This document shows, in pieces, positions 44,951-53,648 of a stretch of 64,000 nucleotides of DNA (position 1 is its first letter; every line of letters starts with the position of its first letter). The notes under the pieces were generated by a model. It was not told the origin of the DNA, did no database searches, and worked only from the letters and a program-made list of their open reading frames with translations. A program made the position numbers and the translations under genes. Source of the DNA: Vibrionaceae bacterium (GTDB lineage Bacteria; Pseudomonadota; Gammaproteobacteria; Enterobacterales; Vibrionaceae); NCBI GenBank assembly GCA_018222805.1, contig JAAEZQ010000002.1, positions 62,001 to 126,000 of the forward strand, read 5' to 3'.

Positions 44951-45145
44951 TCAATACGTTTCTTCGAGTTCATTTTGAGCTTTATCTACCAACACCATTA
45001 ACGTATCTACATCTTTATATTTACCCGCGATTATGGCGCGCCGTAATTCAACGTGTATATCTTTTAATTTATCTTTGCATATTTGCCTTTTCATAAGACG
45101 ACGTAAACTTTCAGCCTGATCAATGCATCTGCTGTCACTGTTCAT
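44951..45145 (-). CDS. Small helical protein of unknown function
   Basis: 64 residues (MNSDSRCIDQAESLRRLMKR at the N-terminus), rich in charged residues and predicted to be two helices; no signal or membrane segment. The ATG follows GGGAG by five bases, a good ribosome site, which is the main reason to call it. I do not recognise a family. It is isolated in about 1.1 kb without other genes. Confidence 0.55.
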   Translation of the reverse strand: MNSDSRCIDQAESLRRLMKRQICKDKLKDIHVELRRAIIAGKYKDVDTLMVLVDKAQNELEETY

Positions 45146-45730
45146 CTAAGCTCCCATCTCAATGGAGTGTTATGCCTATCCGAGTACGGTGAGAAAAAAC
45201 TTCTGCTGAACAATTTACACACTCATATTTAAAATGATTCTTTCGAAACACTTAGTCTGTAAATGTCCTATGTATTCGATTGAACACCGTATTCTTCTTA
45301 CAAAAAGGGCACGAATCGTAAAGTTGCATATAAATCAACCAACTCACAAGCAAAAATAGATTCACACCCGCCTAGATATGAAACTTAGTCATATGCACTA
45401 ACTTACTTCGTGTATCAGCATTTTTATGTGACATTCGCCTCATAATCTAACGTTAAATCACTTAACACTTGTATATCGTACGAATTATAACGTGATTATG
45501 TGCAACTCCGACCTAGCCGTCATGTCTGACTAAGACCAGCCCCTTTCGATGTTTCGAACGAGCAAAGTATCTAAAACCTAATTGACAGGTTCTGGGGCTA
45601 TGTTACCTAATTCGAACCTGCTCTAAGATGCATGTTTTTCACGTAACATATCGAGTTTTAGGTATACCAAGCACTGTAAGCTTGTTTAGCACCATGATCA
45701 TGGCGTAAGTTTCACTCGTGTAAAACTGAA
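45146..45730. other. Gene-free stretch
   Basis: 585 AT-rich bases with no supported open frame, no clear terminator for either flank and no repeat that I can see. Confidence 0.5.
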
Positions 45731-47650
45731 TCATTTCTGCGCGCTCAGCATTGGTTTTTGATGGGTAAAGTACTGATGGCTGAAATGGACAAACTCTTCT
45801 TTGGTAATGGGCTTAGAGAAGTAATAGCCCTGGAATTCGTCTACTCCCAGTTCCCGCAGTAGATGGAGTTGAATTTCATCTTCGACCCCTTCAGCAACGA
45901 CCTTAATGCCAAGCTGATGTGACAAGGTTACGATCGCAGAAATAAAGAACTTCTGTTGCTCTAAACTATTCAGGTCGCGAACAAACGACTTATCGATTTT
46001 CAGCTTGTTAAAACGCAGGTGATTGAGGTTGTACAGTGACGACCAACCCGTACCGAAATCATCCAGCGACAGACGAATATTGATGTCTTCGAGCTGGCGA
46101 ATAATGCTTACGCTGCGCTCAATTTCATCCAGCGTCATGGTTTCGGTGATCTCCAGTACGATGGCATCGAGGTAGTTGATGTCTGTGGCGAAGATATCTG
46201 ACACCAGTGCGGGTAAGTCTTCGTCAAACAGCGAATCCGACAGGTTAATAGCTACTTCAATCCTTGAATGGAAAGCGCTCCAGTCGACAGAAAGGGCCTG
46301 ATAAACCTGCTGCATGATCCAGCTTCCTAGATCTTTGGCCAGGCCTGACTCTTCTGCAATCGCGATCAGATATTCAGGATCAACGAAACCGTGTAACGGA
46401 TGGTTCCAGCGAATCAGAGCTTCGCAGCCAAGGCGTTCATTTTGTAGAGAAATAATCGGCTGAAATACCATGTAAAGCTGCTTCTGATCGTCGGTTTTGA
46501 TCAGTTCTTCCAGCTCCTCGGATAGTTTGCGCTTTTTTCGGTGTTCAATTTCAATCTCTTTGCTGAAGTACACCACAGGATCGGCTGGATTTTTCTTGGC
46601 GATGTTGAGCGCCAGGTCTGCGTTATTCAGGATCACCGATGGTTTCTTAAAGTAGCGATTGGTGTGTTCGCTCATCTCATTACTCATGGCGATCCCGGTT
46701 GCGAGCGTCATACGTTTGGACGGATCCAGACGATTTAGTGCAGCGCCAAGGTCGCTCAGTAACGCTTTAACGAAAAATTCGAAATTGAAATCACAGTGGT
46801 TGATGAGAATTGCAAACTCATCGCCACCAACACGCGCACACAGAAAATGGAATTGGTCGCACTTCGCTTTAATCCGCACACTGATTTCGGTCAGGATTTT
46901 ATCACCGTACTCGTAGCTAACTATGTCGTTGATCTCCTTGAAGTGGCTGATATCCAGCAAAATCAACGCGTAGTCATCTTGGCGCTTACTCAGGTCTTCG
47001 ATTTGTTGCAGCAGGTAGTTGCGGTTTTTCAGTTTCGTCAGCGGGTCATGCCAGGCCATAAATTGCTGGTACTTGGCATCCTTGTAAACGCGCAGAGAGA
47101 TGTAACTAAGCACCAACAAAATCAGCAGCATGTTATACAACACAGACTGTTTGTTGTTCTCAATGATGGCTCTGTTCTTGGCTGATTCTTCACCGGTGAA
47201 ATTGACAATCATCAGGTTGCGTATGCCCGGCATCAGGCTTTTCATCTCACCAGAAAACACTTTCAGCTCACTGAGGTTGGATTTGAGCACCGCATTTTCG
47301 TACTTACGCAGCACATTAAACGCGTTCGCGATAACCTCACCGGAACCGTATTGCGAGCGAATCTCGCGGGTTTCGTTACTATTGAGAAACGTATCGTAGC
47401 GGTTCCACAGAATATCGTATTTGAGATTAAGTTTACGTGACGAACGGGTGTCGTTAAGCAGATAGTTTTCAAGCAGAGAAGAAAATTCCAGCGTTTCGAT
47501 CTCCAACTGAGCAAGTGACCAGGCAGATAACTGAGTGTGTTTAGTCAACATGTTATAGGTGTCGTTGAACCTTACCAACGTCCAGATGGTGAAGATAAAC
47601 ACTCCAAACACAAATATGATAAAAATTGCAATATTACGGCTCATAGACAC
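45731..47650 (-). CDS. Membrane GGDEF-EAL protein
   Basis: About 639 residues from GTG 47650 (ATG 47644 also possible). TM helix at about 7-27, a periplasmic helical region of about 140 residues, and TM near 170-190. GGDEF domain with intact CARVGGDEFAIL, then EAL domain with intact GCEALIRWNHP, DDFGTGWSSL and EGVEDEIQLHLL. Both synthesis and breakdown of c-di-GMP are possible. It lies 25 bases after a periplasmic protein gene, an arrangement like ScrB-ScrC, so the periplasmic partner is the probable sensor. Composition looks slightly richer in GC than the flanks. Confidence 0.94.
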   Translation of the reverse strand: MSMSRNIAIFIIFVFGVFIFTIWTLVRFNDTYNMLTKHTQLSAWSLAQLEIETLEFSSLLENYLLNDTRSSRKLNLKYDILWNRYDTFLNSNETREIRSQYGSGEVIANAFNVLRKYENAVLKSNLSELKVFSGEMKSLMPGIRNLMIVNFTGEESAKNRAIIENNKQSVLYNMLLILLVLSYISLRVYKDAKYQQFMAWHDPLTKLKNRNYLLQQIEDLSKRQDDYALILLDISHFKEINDIVSYEYGDKILTEISVRIKAKCDQFHFLCARVGGDEFAILINHCDFNFEFFVKALLSDLGAALNRLDPSKRMTLATGIAMSNEMSEHTNRYFKKPSVILNNADLALNIAKKNPADPVVYFSKEIEIEHRKKRKLSEELEELIKTDDQKQLYMVFQPIISLQNERLGCEALIRWNHPLHGFVDPEYLIAIAEESGLAKDLGSWIMQQVYQALSVDWSAFHSRIEVAINLSDSLFDEDLPALVSDIFATDINYLDAIVLEITETMTLDEIERSVSIIRQLEDINIRLSLDDFGTGWSSLYNLNHLRFNKLKIDKSFVRDLNSLEQQKFFISAIVTLSHQLGIKVVAEGVEDEIQLHLLRELGVDEFQGYYFSKPITKEEFVHFSHQYFTHQKPMLSAQK

Positions 47651-47675
47651 TCATACACTCAGCGTTTCACGAAGA

Positions 47676-48155
47676 TTACTGTAGCCTTTCTACTTGGCTG
47701 ACCTGCCACACCATACGGCTGTGCAGCGCCTCATTATTCTCCTCATTAAATTCGCTGAGTGGGTAAATCACCCAGATTGGGCCTTTGTCGCGGATGCTCA
47801 TGACGACATCGTTCTTTTTCACGGCAAACAGCGGGTTGTACTTTTCGATGTCATCATAAGGAATGGTCGACCAGTACTTGTTCAGCGCAGTGACTTTTAA
47901 ATCGGCTTTCGCGACGCCAATCATTTTCAGCAACTCTTTGGCTGAGACACCTACAAACTTTGTGTTGTCGTCGGTCCAAGGGGTGTTGGTGACAATCTCT
48001 TTGTCGGCGTGAGCCAGCAACTGCTCAAGGCTGAATTGCGCTTTTTGACCGTGGTTGTCAACGGTGAGAATGGTATCGCTGCTGGCAAAACCAGACATCG
48101 AGGTAAACCACACAAGTAAAACAGCAGTTTTACTAGAAATTAGGGCTTTAAACAT
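47676..48155 (-). CDS. Periplasmic oxidoreductase-fold (molybdopterin-type) partner protein
   Basis: 159 residues from ATG 48155; a longer frame to 48206 is possible but would spoil the signal peptide (ISSKTAVLLVWFTSMSGFAS). The mature part resembles the sulfite-oxidase-type molybdopterin-binding fold (KVTALNKYWSTIPYDDIEKY, DKGPIWVIYPLSEF). It contains no cysteine at all, so the usual Moco-binding Cys is missing and catalysis is unlikely. It is the first gene of a two-gene unit with the GGDEF-EAL protein and is probably its ligand-sensing partner (inference). Confidence 0.82.
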   Translation of the reverse strand: MFKALISSKTAVLLVWFTSMSGFASSDTILTVDNHGQKAQFSLEQLLAHADKEIVTNTPWTDDNTKFVGVSAKELLKMIGVAKADLKVTALNKYWSTIPYDDIEKYNPLFAVKKNDVVMSIRDKGPIWVIYPLSEFNEENNEALHSRMVWQVSQVERLQ

Positions 48156-48800
48156 AGGGCATAGCTCATCAGTAACAGGGTGTGCAAAGTGGGATATTGC
48201 TCGCAAAACTTTGCGCGCTATACATGACTATAAAAAGATTGAGAATGAAGTGCAAGAGGGGGCATAAATAACCAACACTAAAGGGGTATTTTCTTTAACT
48301 GCATGAATTTGTGATTTGCAAATTGTGACACTAGTGCCACACGGCAACGTTAAAGCGATAACCTTATGATCGGCAAGGCGTTAGAGCTTCCACATTGAAA
48401 AAGAATGCACTACCCAAAAATTGAGGGACGCATACTGCGTGAGACCAGTTAGCATGATGGCAATCAACAGGTTTCGTCACTTGGTTTGGGCAAAGCCGCC
48501 ATATAACACTTTGCGCCTTGGTTAACGAGCCCTCCGGATTCACTTAAGGTCTATGTCAGTTAACGTTACATTTATCAAGTTCCGTTCCTTAGTACAATTA
48601 CAACAATATGATGAACTAGCTGTGAGTCATGTTGAACTAAATCAACCTAGTTTCCCCCTGATACATTACTAGTATGAGAAAATGTAATTCAAATCGCCTT
48701 GAGGCGGGTTGACTTACAAATAGGCTATAACACCGATTAGGGCAGTAGTGGGATAACATCACTGACCAACTTTAGCTCATATCATTCAGTAGATATTGGA
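48156..48800. other. Gene-free stretch upstream of the c-di-GMP module
   Basis: No supported gene. A small perfect hairpin CGCCT-TG-AGGCG lies near 48692. I considered an integron attC-like site or a plus-strand small RNA here but found no adequate support. Confidence 0.5.
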
Positions 48801-48842
48801 AAAAACAGGGGACAAAAAGTACGATCTGCCCCCTATTTTTTA
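48801..48842 (-). terminator. Terminator of the FMN reductase-EamA operon
   Basis: On the minus strand AGGGGGCA pairs with TGTCCCCT (one G-U pair), followed by GTTTTTTCC. On the plus strand the same position is an A-C mismatch, so the minus direction is favoured. Confidence 0.7.
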
Positions 48843-48912
48843 CATTCACCAACACCTCAGAGATGCCAAAACAAGTTCTACAAAAATGCGTAGTTACTTA
48901 TTTAGATTGCTA

Positions 48913-49506
48913 TTACATACCGTAGCGAAATGCCTTCCCCACAGAGACCATATCACGATGTACTGGAGCCAGTGCTTGGGCGTAGCTGGCAAGTAATGCC
49001 ATTGTATACTGATTGCGCTGATGCATGGTTTGGTCGGTGCATTGATGGTCAGTCGTTAGCAATTCTTCTACATTACGAAAGATTAGATGATCCGGTAAAA
49101 AGCACGCGTGGTTGTTCTTGTTGCCTGTCATGCGCAGTTCACTGATCGGATACACTCCATTTACGCTAGCTGACACGCTAACCAAAAGTGCTGGCTTATG
49201 TGCAAGCTCTTCATCTGTGGTCAGGAGCAAAAAATTCTTAAGCGCTGGAGTCGCCATTCCATGCCACTCTGGAGTAATAAGAATCACAGCATCCGATTGT
49301 TTGAGCATCTCGGAAATTGGCGTCCACTGCTGCCACTCTTCGGTTTGCTGCCAAACTCCTTCGTTCCAAAATGGTAGATTGAGTTGATGCAAATCCAAAA
49401 TATTCGCGGTATCAAAATGCTCTGAAGAAAGTAACTTTAAATAGTGCGCGACAGATAGACTTTGCGAGTTTGCACGTTGACTGCCTGAGACAATTGTAAT
49501 CTTCAT
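48913..49506 (-). CDS. NAD(P)H-dependent FMN reductase-like flavoprotein
   Basis: 197 residues with a flavodoxin-like fold. The FMN phosphate loop is GSQRANSQS near the N-terminus, and the isoalloxazine loop is ITPEWHGMATPALKNFL. It reduces quinones, FMN or chromate-type substrates with NAD(P)H in related enzymes; the true substrate is not known. It follows the EamA exporter by one base, so it is second in an operon controlled by the divergent MarR gene. Confidence 0.88.
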   Translation of the reverse strand: MKITIVSGSQRANSQSLSVAHYLKLLSSEHFDTANILDLHQLNLPFWNEGVWQQTEEWQQWTPISEMLKQSDAVILITPEWHGMATPALKNFLLLTTDEELAHKPALLVSVSASVNGVYPISELRMTGNKNNHACFLPDHLIFRNVEELLTTDHQCTDQTMHQRNQYTMALLASYAQALAPVHRDMVSVGKAFRYGM

Positions 49507-49507
49507 A

Positions 49508-50422
49508 TTAATTCCTTTTTAAAGAGAGGAGAAAAAGTAAGTCATTAGGTCTATTAGCTGATTCATCTATACGGGGAGCTGCCAGAGCGATAGCAATTAG
49601 GACAAAAATCGCCCCCAACAGCTGAAGCCAAGTTAAGGTTTGATCAAGAACTACGTAACCCAAGACACATGCAGATACGCTGCTGAGAAAACCAAGAAAA
49701 GAGACAGTGATCGGTGGCAGTTTCTCTATTCCTCGAAACCATAGGGAGTAGCCTAAAATCGCTCCGACAACGCTTAGATACAAATATCCTATGTAATTAG
49801 TCACACTTAATTTGTCAGGTATCCCCTCAAACCACAAAGCCACCGGAAACAACATAATTCCACCAGAAAGCAGTTGCCATCCCGTGAAACCCAATAATGT
49901 CATATCTCTGGGTCTTCCCCATTTTTTTGTGAGTACAACACCAGAAGCCATACTTAATGTGCCAAGAGAAGCAACCGCCACCCCTGTCAGATTGATCTGT
50001 ACAGCACTGTTGATGACCAATAAAGCGATGCCTAAGATTCCGACCGCACTAGCCAAAATTTGCCGCGATGATAGCTCTGATTTAAGCCACTTCCAGCTTA
50101 GCAGGATCACAACAACAGGCTGTATAGACATAACTATCGACGCCATCCCCCCAGGTAAATAAGTCGCAGCAAAGAATAGACAGTAGAAAAACAAGCCGAT
50201 ATTTAAAAAGCCAAGTAACGCAAGACGAAGTAGCCATTTGCCATCAGGTAAAGTCTTGCTGATTAAGACCAAAAACAAACCTGCGGGCAAAGCTCGAAGA
50301 GTTGACGTAAGCAACGGGCTTTCCGGTGGCAATAACTCTGTCGTAACAATATAGGTACTTCCCCACACGATCGGGGCGATAGCAGTCAAACCAATTGTCT
50401 TTATCTGATGTAATCCTTTCAT
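49508..50422 (-). CDS. EamA/DMT-family exporter
   Basis: 304 residues, ten membrane helices in two EamA halves (APIVWGSTYIVTTELLP near the N-terminus; SVVGAILGYSLWFRGIEKLP in the second half). It is probably an exporter of small metabolites or drugs. It is divergent from a MarR regulator with long palindromes between, one of them ending 19 bases above the first of its upstream bases, which suggests repression in the absence of ligand. Confidence 0.92.
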   Translation of the reverse strand: MKGLHQIKTIGLTAIAPIVWGSTYIVTTELLPPESPLLTSTLRALPAGLFLVLISKTLPDGKWLLRLALLGFLNIGLFFYCLFFAATYLPGGMASIVMSIQPVVVILLSWKWLKSELSSRQILASAVGILGIALLVINSAVQINLTGVAVASLGTLSMASGVVLTKKWGRPRDMTLLGFTGWQLLSGGIMLFPVALWFEGIPDKLSVTNYIGYLYLSVVGAILGYSLWFRGIEKLPPITVSFLGFLSSVSACVLGYVVLDQTLTWLQLLGAIFVLIAIALAAPRIDESANRPNDLLFLLSLKRN

Positions 50423-50440
50423 ACTGGCGCCTCTAAAATT

Positions 50441-50482
50441 CTTTATAAAAAGTATCTTTTAAAAAAGATACTTTTTATAAAG
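50441..50482. promoter_or_regulatory. Long palindromic operator near the EamA start
   Basis: Two perfect 20-base arms (CTTTATAAAAAGTATCTTTT and its complement) around AA. Its central 22 bases, AGTATCTTTT-AA-AAAAGATACT, recur nearly unchanged 56 bases away. Confidence 0.85.
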
Positions 50483-50506
50483 TAATAGATGTTTGGTTTT
50501 CGATCA

Positions 50507-50528
50507 AGTATCTTTTAAAAAAGATATT
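50507..50528. promoter_or_regulatory. Second palindromic operator near the MarR start
   Basis: AGTATCTTTT-AA-AAAAGATATT, one base different from the core of the first site, 16 bases before the MarR ATG. It fits autoregulation by MarR. Confidence 0.8.
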
Positions 50529-50544
50529 TACAGCGGAGATAACA

Positions 50545-51042
50545 ATGTCATTGGATAGTGTCGATTCCATTCTGGCTCAGTGGAAAAGTGTCAGACCAGA
50601 TCTGGACTGTTCTTCTATGGGGGTTATTGGACGTTTGCGTCGAACCAGTAATTCTTGGAAAAGTAAGATGGATAAGGTGTTCAAAGAACATGGATTAAGC
50701 AGCATCGAGTTCGATATCTTAGCGACTATGCGTCGAAGCGATCCTTCTGGTATCACACCAACAGAGTTATATAAGACACTCATGCTTTCTTCAGGTGCTG
50801 TCAGTACGCGTTTGGAACAGCTAGTAAAAGCAGGGTTGGTAGAACGTATTTCTAGCGAACAAGACCGACGAAGCTGCAAAGTCACCTTGACCCCAAAAGG
50901 TATCGAGCTTGTTGATACTGCGTTAAACGCCCATGTTGCAAACATGGATAACATGCTGAATGTATTGTCTAAAAAAGAACAAGAGCAACTCGCCAACTTA
51001 CTACGTAAAGTGTTGGTTCATGAAGAAAACGAAAAAAGATAG
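50545..51042 (+). CDS. MarR-family transcriptional regulator
   Basis: 165 residues. The winged helix-turn-helix is at about 50-125 (ITPTELYKTLMLSSGAVSTR, then SSEQDRRSCKVTLTPKG as the wing), with dimerisation helices at both ends. It is divergent from the EamA-flavoprotein operon; two identical-core palindromes sit in the 122 bases between starts. It is most likely the repressor of both units, released by a phenolic, quinone or oxidant signal (inference from family). Confidence 0.93.
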   Translation: MSLDSVDSILAQWKSVRPDLDCSSMGVIGRLRRTSNSWKSKMDKVFKEHGLSSIEFDILATMRRSDPSGITPTELYKTLMLSSGAVSTRLEQLVKAGLVERISSEQDRRSCKVTLTPKGIELVDTALNAHVANMDNMLNVLSKKEQEQLANLLRKVLVHEENEKR

Positions 51043-51125
51043 TATTTGGGAATGGCTCCCGCCGAACTTCATCAACTAGAGCGAATTCCATTTTACTGTT
51101 TATGCAGACATATAGGGCTTAAACA

Positions 51126-51151
51126 AAAAGCGCCCCTTTCGGAGCGCTTTT
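51126..51151. terminator. Bidirectional terminator, marR / tdh
   Basis: AAAAGCGC...GCGCTTTT with a GC-rich top, with T/A runs on both sides. Confidence 0.85.
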
Positions 51152-51165
51152 CTTACTTTGAATGA

Positions 51166-52197
51166 TTATTCCCAATCAAGGATAACCTTGCCAGACTGCC
51201 CGCTACGCATGACGTCGAAGCCTTCTTGGAAGTCATCAATCTTGTAGTGGTGCGTGATGATTGGCGACAGATCTAGGCCAGATTGAATCAAGCTTGCCAT
51301 CTTGTACCAAGTTTCGAACATCTCACGTCCGTAGATACCTTTGATAACCAGACCTTTGAAGATCACTTGGTTCCAGTCGATCCCCATATCTGATGGTGGA
51401 ATACCCAATAGTGCAATGCGGCCACCGTGGTTCATGGTTGTTAGCATTGAGTTGAATGCTGCAGGGTTGCCCGACATTTCTAGGCCTACGTCGAAGCCTT
51501 CTGTCATGTTCAATTCTGCCATTACATCTTCTAGCTTCTCTTCTGCTACGTTTACTGCGCGTGTTACGCCCATCTTACGAGCGAGATCCAGACGGTATTC
51601 GTTGACATCTGTGATGACGACATGACGTGCACCAACGTGTTTTGCAACTGCGGCTGCCATGATGCCGATTGGGCCAGCACCGGTGATCAGCACGTCTTCA
51701 CCTACTAGGTCGAAAGAAAGTGCGGTGTGCACAGCGTTACCAAACGGGTCGAAGATCGATGCTAGATCGTCAGAAATCTCATCTGGAATCTTAAATGCAT
51801 TGAACGCAGGGATCACCAGATATTCTGCAAATGCACCTTCACGGTTTACACCTACACCGATCGTATTACGACAAAGATGTGTACGACCACCACGACAGTT
51901 ACGACAGTGACCACAAGTAATGTGACCTTCACCAGATACGCGATCGCCAATTTCAAAGCCACGAACTTCCTGACCAATCGCTACGACTTCACCCACGTAC
52001 TCGTGACCAACGACCATTGGTACTGGAATTGTTTTTTGCGACCATTCATCCCAGTTGTAGATATGGACGTCTGTACCACAAATCGCCGTTTTTTTAATTT
52101 TGATCAGAATGTCGTTGTGGCCAACCTCAGGTTTTTCCACCTCGGTCATCCAGATGCCTTCTTCAGGCTTTAGCTTTGATAGTGCTTTAATTTTCAT
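51166..52197 (-). CDS. tdh: L-threonine 3-dehydrogenase
   Basis: 343 residues from ATG 52197 ([16 protein letters not shown]); the frame to 52233 is rejected as non-family. Zinc alcohol dehydrogenase type: catalytic Cys40 in [22 protein letters not shown], structural cysteines in [15 protein letters not shown], and NAD site [12 protein letters not shown]. It oxidises threonine to 2-amino-3-ketobutyrate. It is second in an operon with kbl, 45 bases downstream. Confidence 0.97.
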   Translation of the reverse strand: MKIKALSKLKPEEGIWMTEVEKPEVGHNDILIKIKKTAICGTDVHIYNWDEWSQKTIPVPMVVGHEYVGEVVAIGQEVRGFEIGDRVSGEGHITCGHCRNCRGGRTHLCRNTIGVGVNREGAFAEYLVIPAFNAFKIPDEISDDLASIFDPFGNAVHTALSFDLVGEDVLITGAGPIGIMAAAVAKHVGARHVVITDVNEYRLDLARKMGVTRAVNVAEEKLEDVMAELNMTEGFDVGLEMSGNPAAFNSMLTTMNHGGRIALLGIPPSDMGIDWNQVIFKGLVIKGIYGREMFETWYKMASLIQSGLDLSPIITHHYKIDDFQEGFDVMRSGQSGKVILDWE

Positions 52198-52242
52198 AAT
52201 GTAACCTAAACTATAGGTGCTAAACACTAGCACCTAAAAGCC

Positions 52243-53436
52243 TTAAATAATGCCCATGTCCTTACCAACTTGGATGAACGCATCAATCGCACGATCCAGT
52301 TGCTCACGAGAGTGCGCCGCTGACATTTGAGTGCGGATACGCGCCTGGCCTTTTGGTACTACAGGGAATGAGAAGCCGATTACGTAGATGCCTTTTTCTA
52401 GTGCGCGCTCAGCAAACTCAGCCGCTACTTTCGCATCGCCAAGCATAATTGGGATGATTGCGTGATCGGCACCGCCCATAGTGAAGCCAGCTGCTTCCAT
52501 ACGAGCACGGAAATGCGCTGCGTTTTCCCATAGACGGTCACGTAGATCTCCACTTTCTTCTAGTAGATCCAGAACTCGGATAGAGGCATTTACGATTGCT
52601 GGTGCAACTGAGTTTGAGAATAGGTACGGACGAGAACGCTGGCGCAACCAGTCGATCACTTCTGCTTTACCTGATGTGTAGCCGCCTGAAGCACCGCCCA
52701 TTGCTTTACCAAGCGTACCTGTGATGATGTCGATACGGTCAACGACGTTGTGGTACTCATGCGTACCTGCACCAGTTTTACCCATAAAGCCAACAGCGTG
52801 AGAGTCATCAACCATGGTCAATGCACCGTATTTTTCTGCTAGGTCACAGATAGCTGGCAAGTTTGCAACAACACCATCCATAGAAAATACGCCATCAGTA
52901 ACGATAAGAATGTGGCGAGCACCTGCTTCTTTTGCCGCAATCAATTGTTGCTCTAGCTCTTCCATGTTGTTGTTTGAGTAACGGAAGCGCATTGCTTTAC
53001 ATAGGCGAACACCATCAATGATAGACGCATGGTTTAGCGCGTCCGAAATGATGGCATCTTCTTTACCAAGAATGGTTTCAAACAAACCTGCGTTTGCGTC
53101 AAAGCAAGAGGTGTAAAGAATTGTGTCTTCTTTACCTAGGAACTGAGAAAGTTTCTGCTCTAGCTCCTTGTGGATGTCTTGAGTACCACAAATAAAGCGT
53201 ACTGACGCCATACCAAAACCATGCTCGTCCATGCCCGTTTTACCCGCTTCAATCAGTGCAGGGTGGTTAGCAAGGCCTAAGTAGTTATTTGCACAGAAGT
53301 TCAGTACTTCTTCACCGGTAGAGATTTTCACAGCAGCTTGCTGTTGAGACGTAATAATACGCTCTGCTTTGTAAAGACCTTCAGCCTTCACTTCTTCAAT
53401 TTGCTGCTGAATCTGTTGGTAAAATGCAGAAGACAT
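52243..53436 (-). CDS. kbl: 2-amino-3-ketobutyrate CoA ligase
   Basis: 397 residues from ATG 53436, 7 bases after AAGGA; a TTG two codons earlier is less likely. PLP-dependent alpha-oxoamine synthase with [16 protein letters not shown] and the PLP lysine in [14 protein letters not shown]. It splits 2-amino-3-ketobutyrate with CoA to glycine and acetyl-CoA, completing threonine breakdown begun by Tdh. Confidence 0.97.
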   Translation of the reverse strand: MSSAFYQQIQQQIEEVKAEGLYKAERIITSQQQAAVKISTGEEVLNFCANNYLGLANHPALIEAGKTGMDEHGFGMASVRFICGTQDIHKELEQKLSQFLGKEDTILYTSCFDANAGLFETILGKEDAIISDALNHASIIDGVRLCKAMRFRYSNNNMEELEQQLIAAKEAGARHILIVTDGVFSMDGVVANLPAICDLAEKYGALTMVDDSHAVGFMGKTGAGTHEYHNVVDRIDIITGTLGKAMGGASGGYTSGKAEVIDWLRQRSRPYLFSNSVAPAIVNASIRVLDLLEESGDLRDRLWENAAHFRARMEAAGFTMGGADHAIIPIMLGDAKVAAEFAERALEKGIYVIGFSFPVVPKGQARIRTQMSAAHSREQLDRAIDAFIQVGKDMGII

Positions 53437-53582
53437 TCGCAATTCCTTCTTGATTACGTTGGCGAGTTTTCACTCGTTTTGAATTTGGTTGAGCCTTTAT
53501 GTGACGGGCGTCACTGGCAATCACTTATCAATTAATTGTAGTGTAATTCAAAGCAAGAAGATGGATTATCCCTTGAGATGGA

Positions 53583-53624
53583 AAAGCATTAATGAATCTG
53601 AGGAACAAATGTCATTAATGCTTT
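53583..53624 (-). terminator. Probable scrC terminator
   Basis: Perfect 13-base arms AAAGCATTAATGA / TCATTAATGCTTT around a 16-base loop, followed on the minus strand by TCCATC, so the U-tract is short. The arms contain the self-complementary ATTAAT. Confidence 0.5.
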
Positions 53625-53648
53625 ACTATAGTGTTGTATTGAAAGGAT

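Noticed and set aside
44896..45096. 66-codon plus-strand frame
   Set aside because: It lies opposite the better-supported 64-residue gene and looks like a random hydrophobic translation.
48055..48267. 70-codon plus-strand frame opposite the periplasmic partner gene
   Set aside because: Antisense to a gene with a clear signal peptide; no ribosome site.
48400..48560. Possible integron attC (VCR-like) site
   Set aside because: Fragments such as GGCGTTAGAGC and TATAAC are reminiscent, but I could not pair the core sites or find cassette genes.
48720..48842. Plus-strand small RNA ending at the hairpin with T-run near 48842
   Set aside because: The hairpin pairs better in the minus direction and lies 70 bases after the FMN reductase stop, so it is explained as that operon's terminator; no good plus-strand promoter was found.
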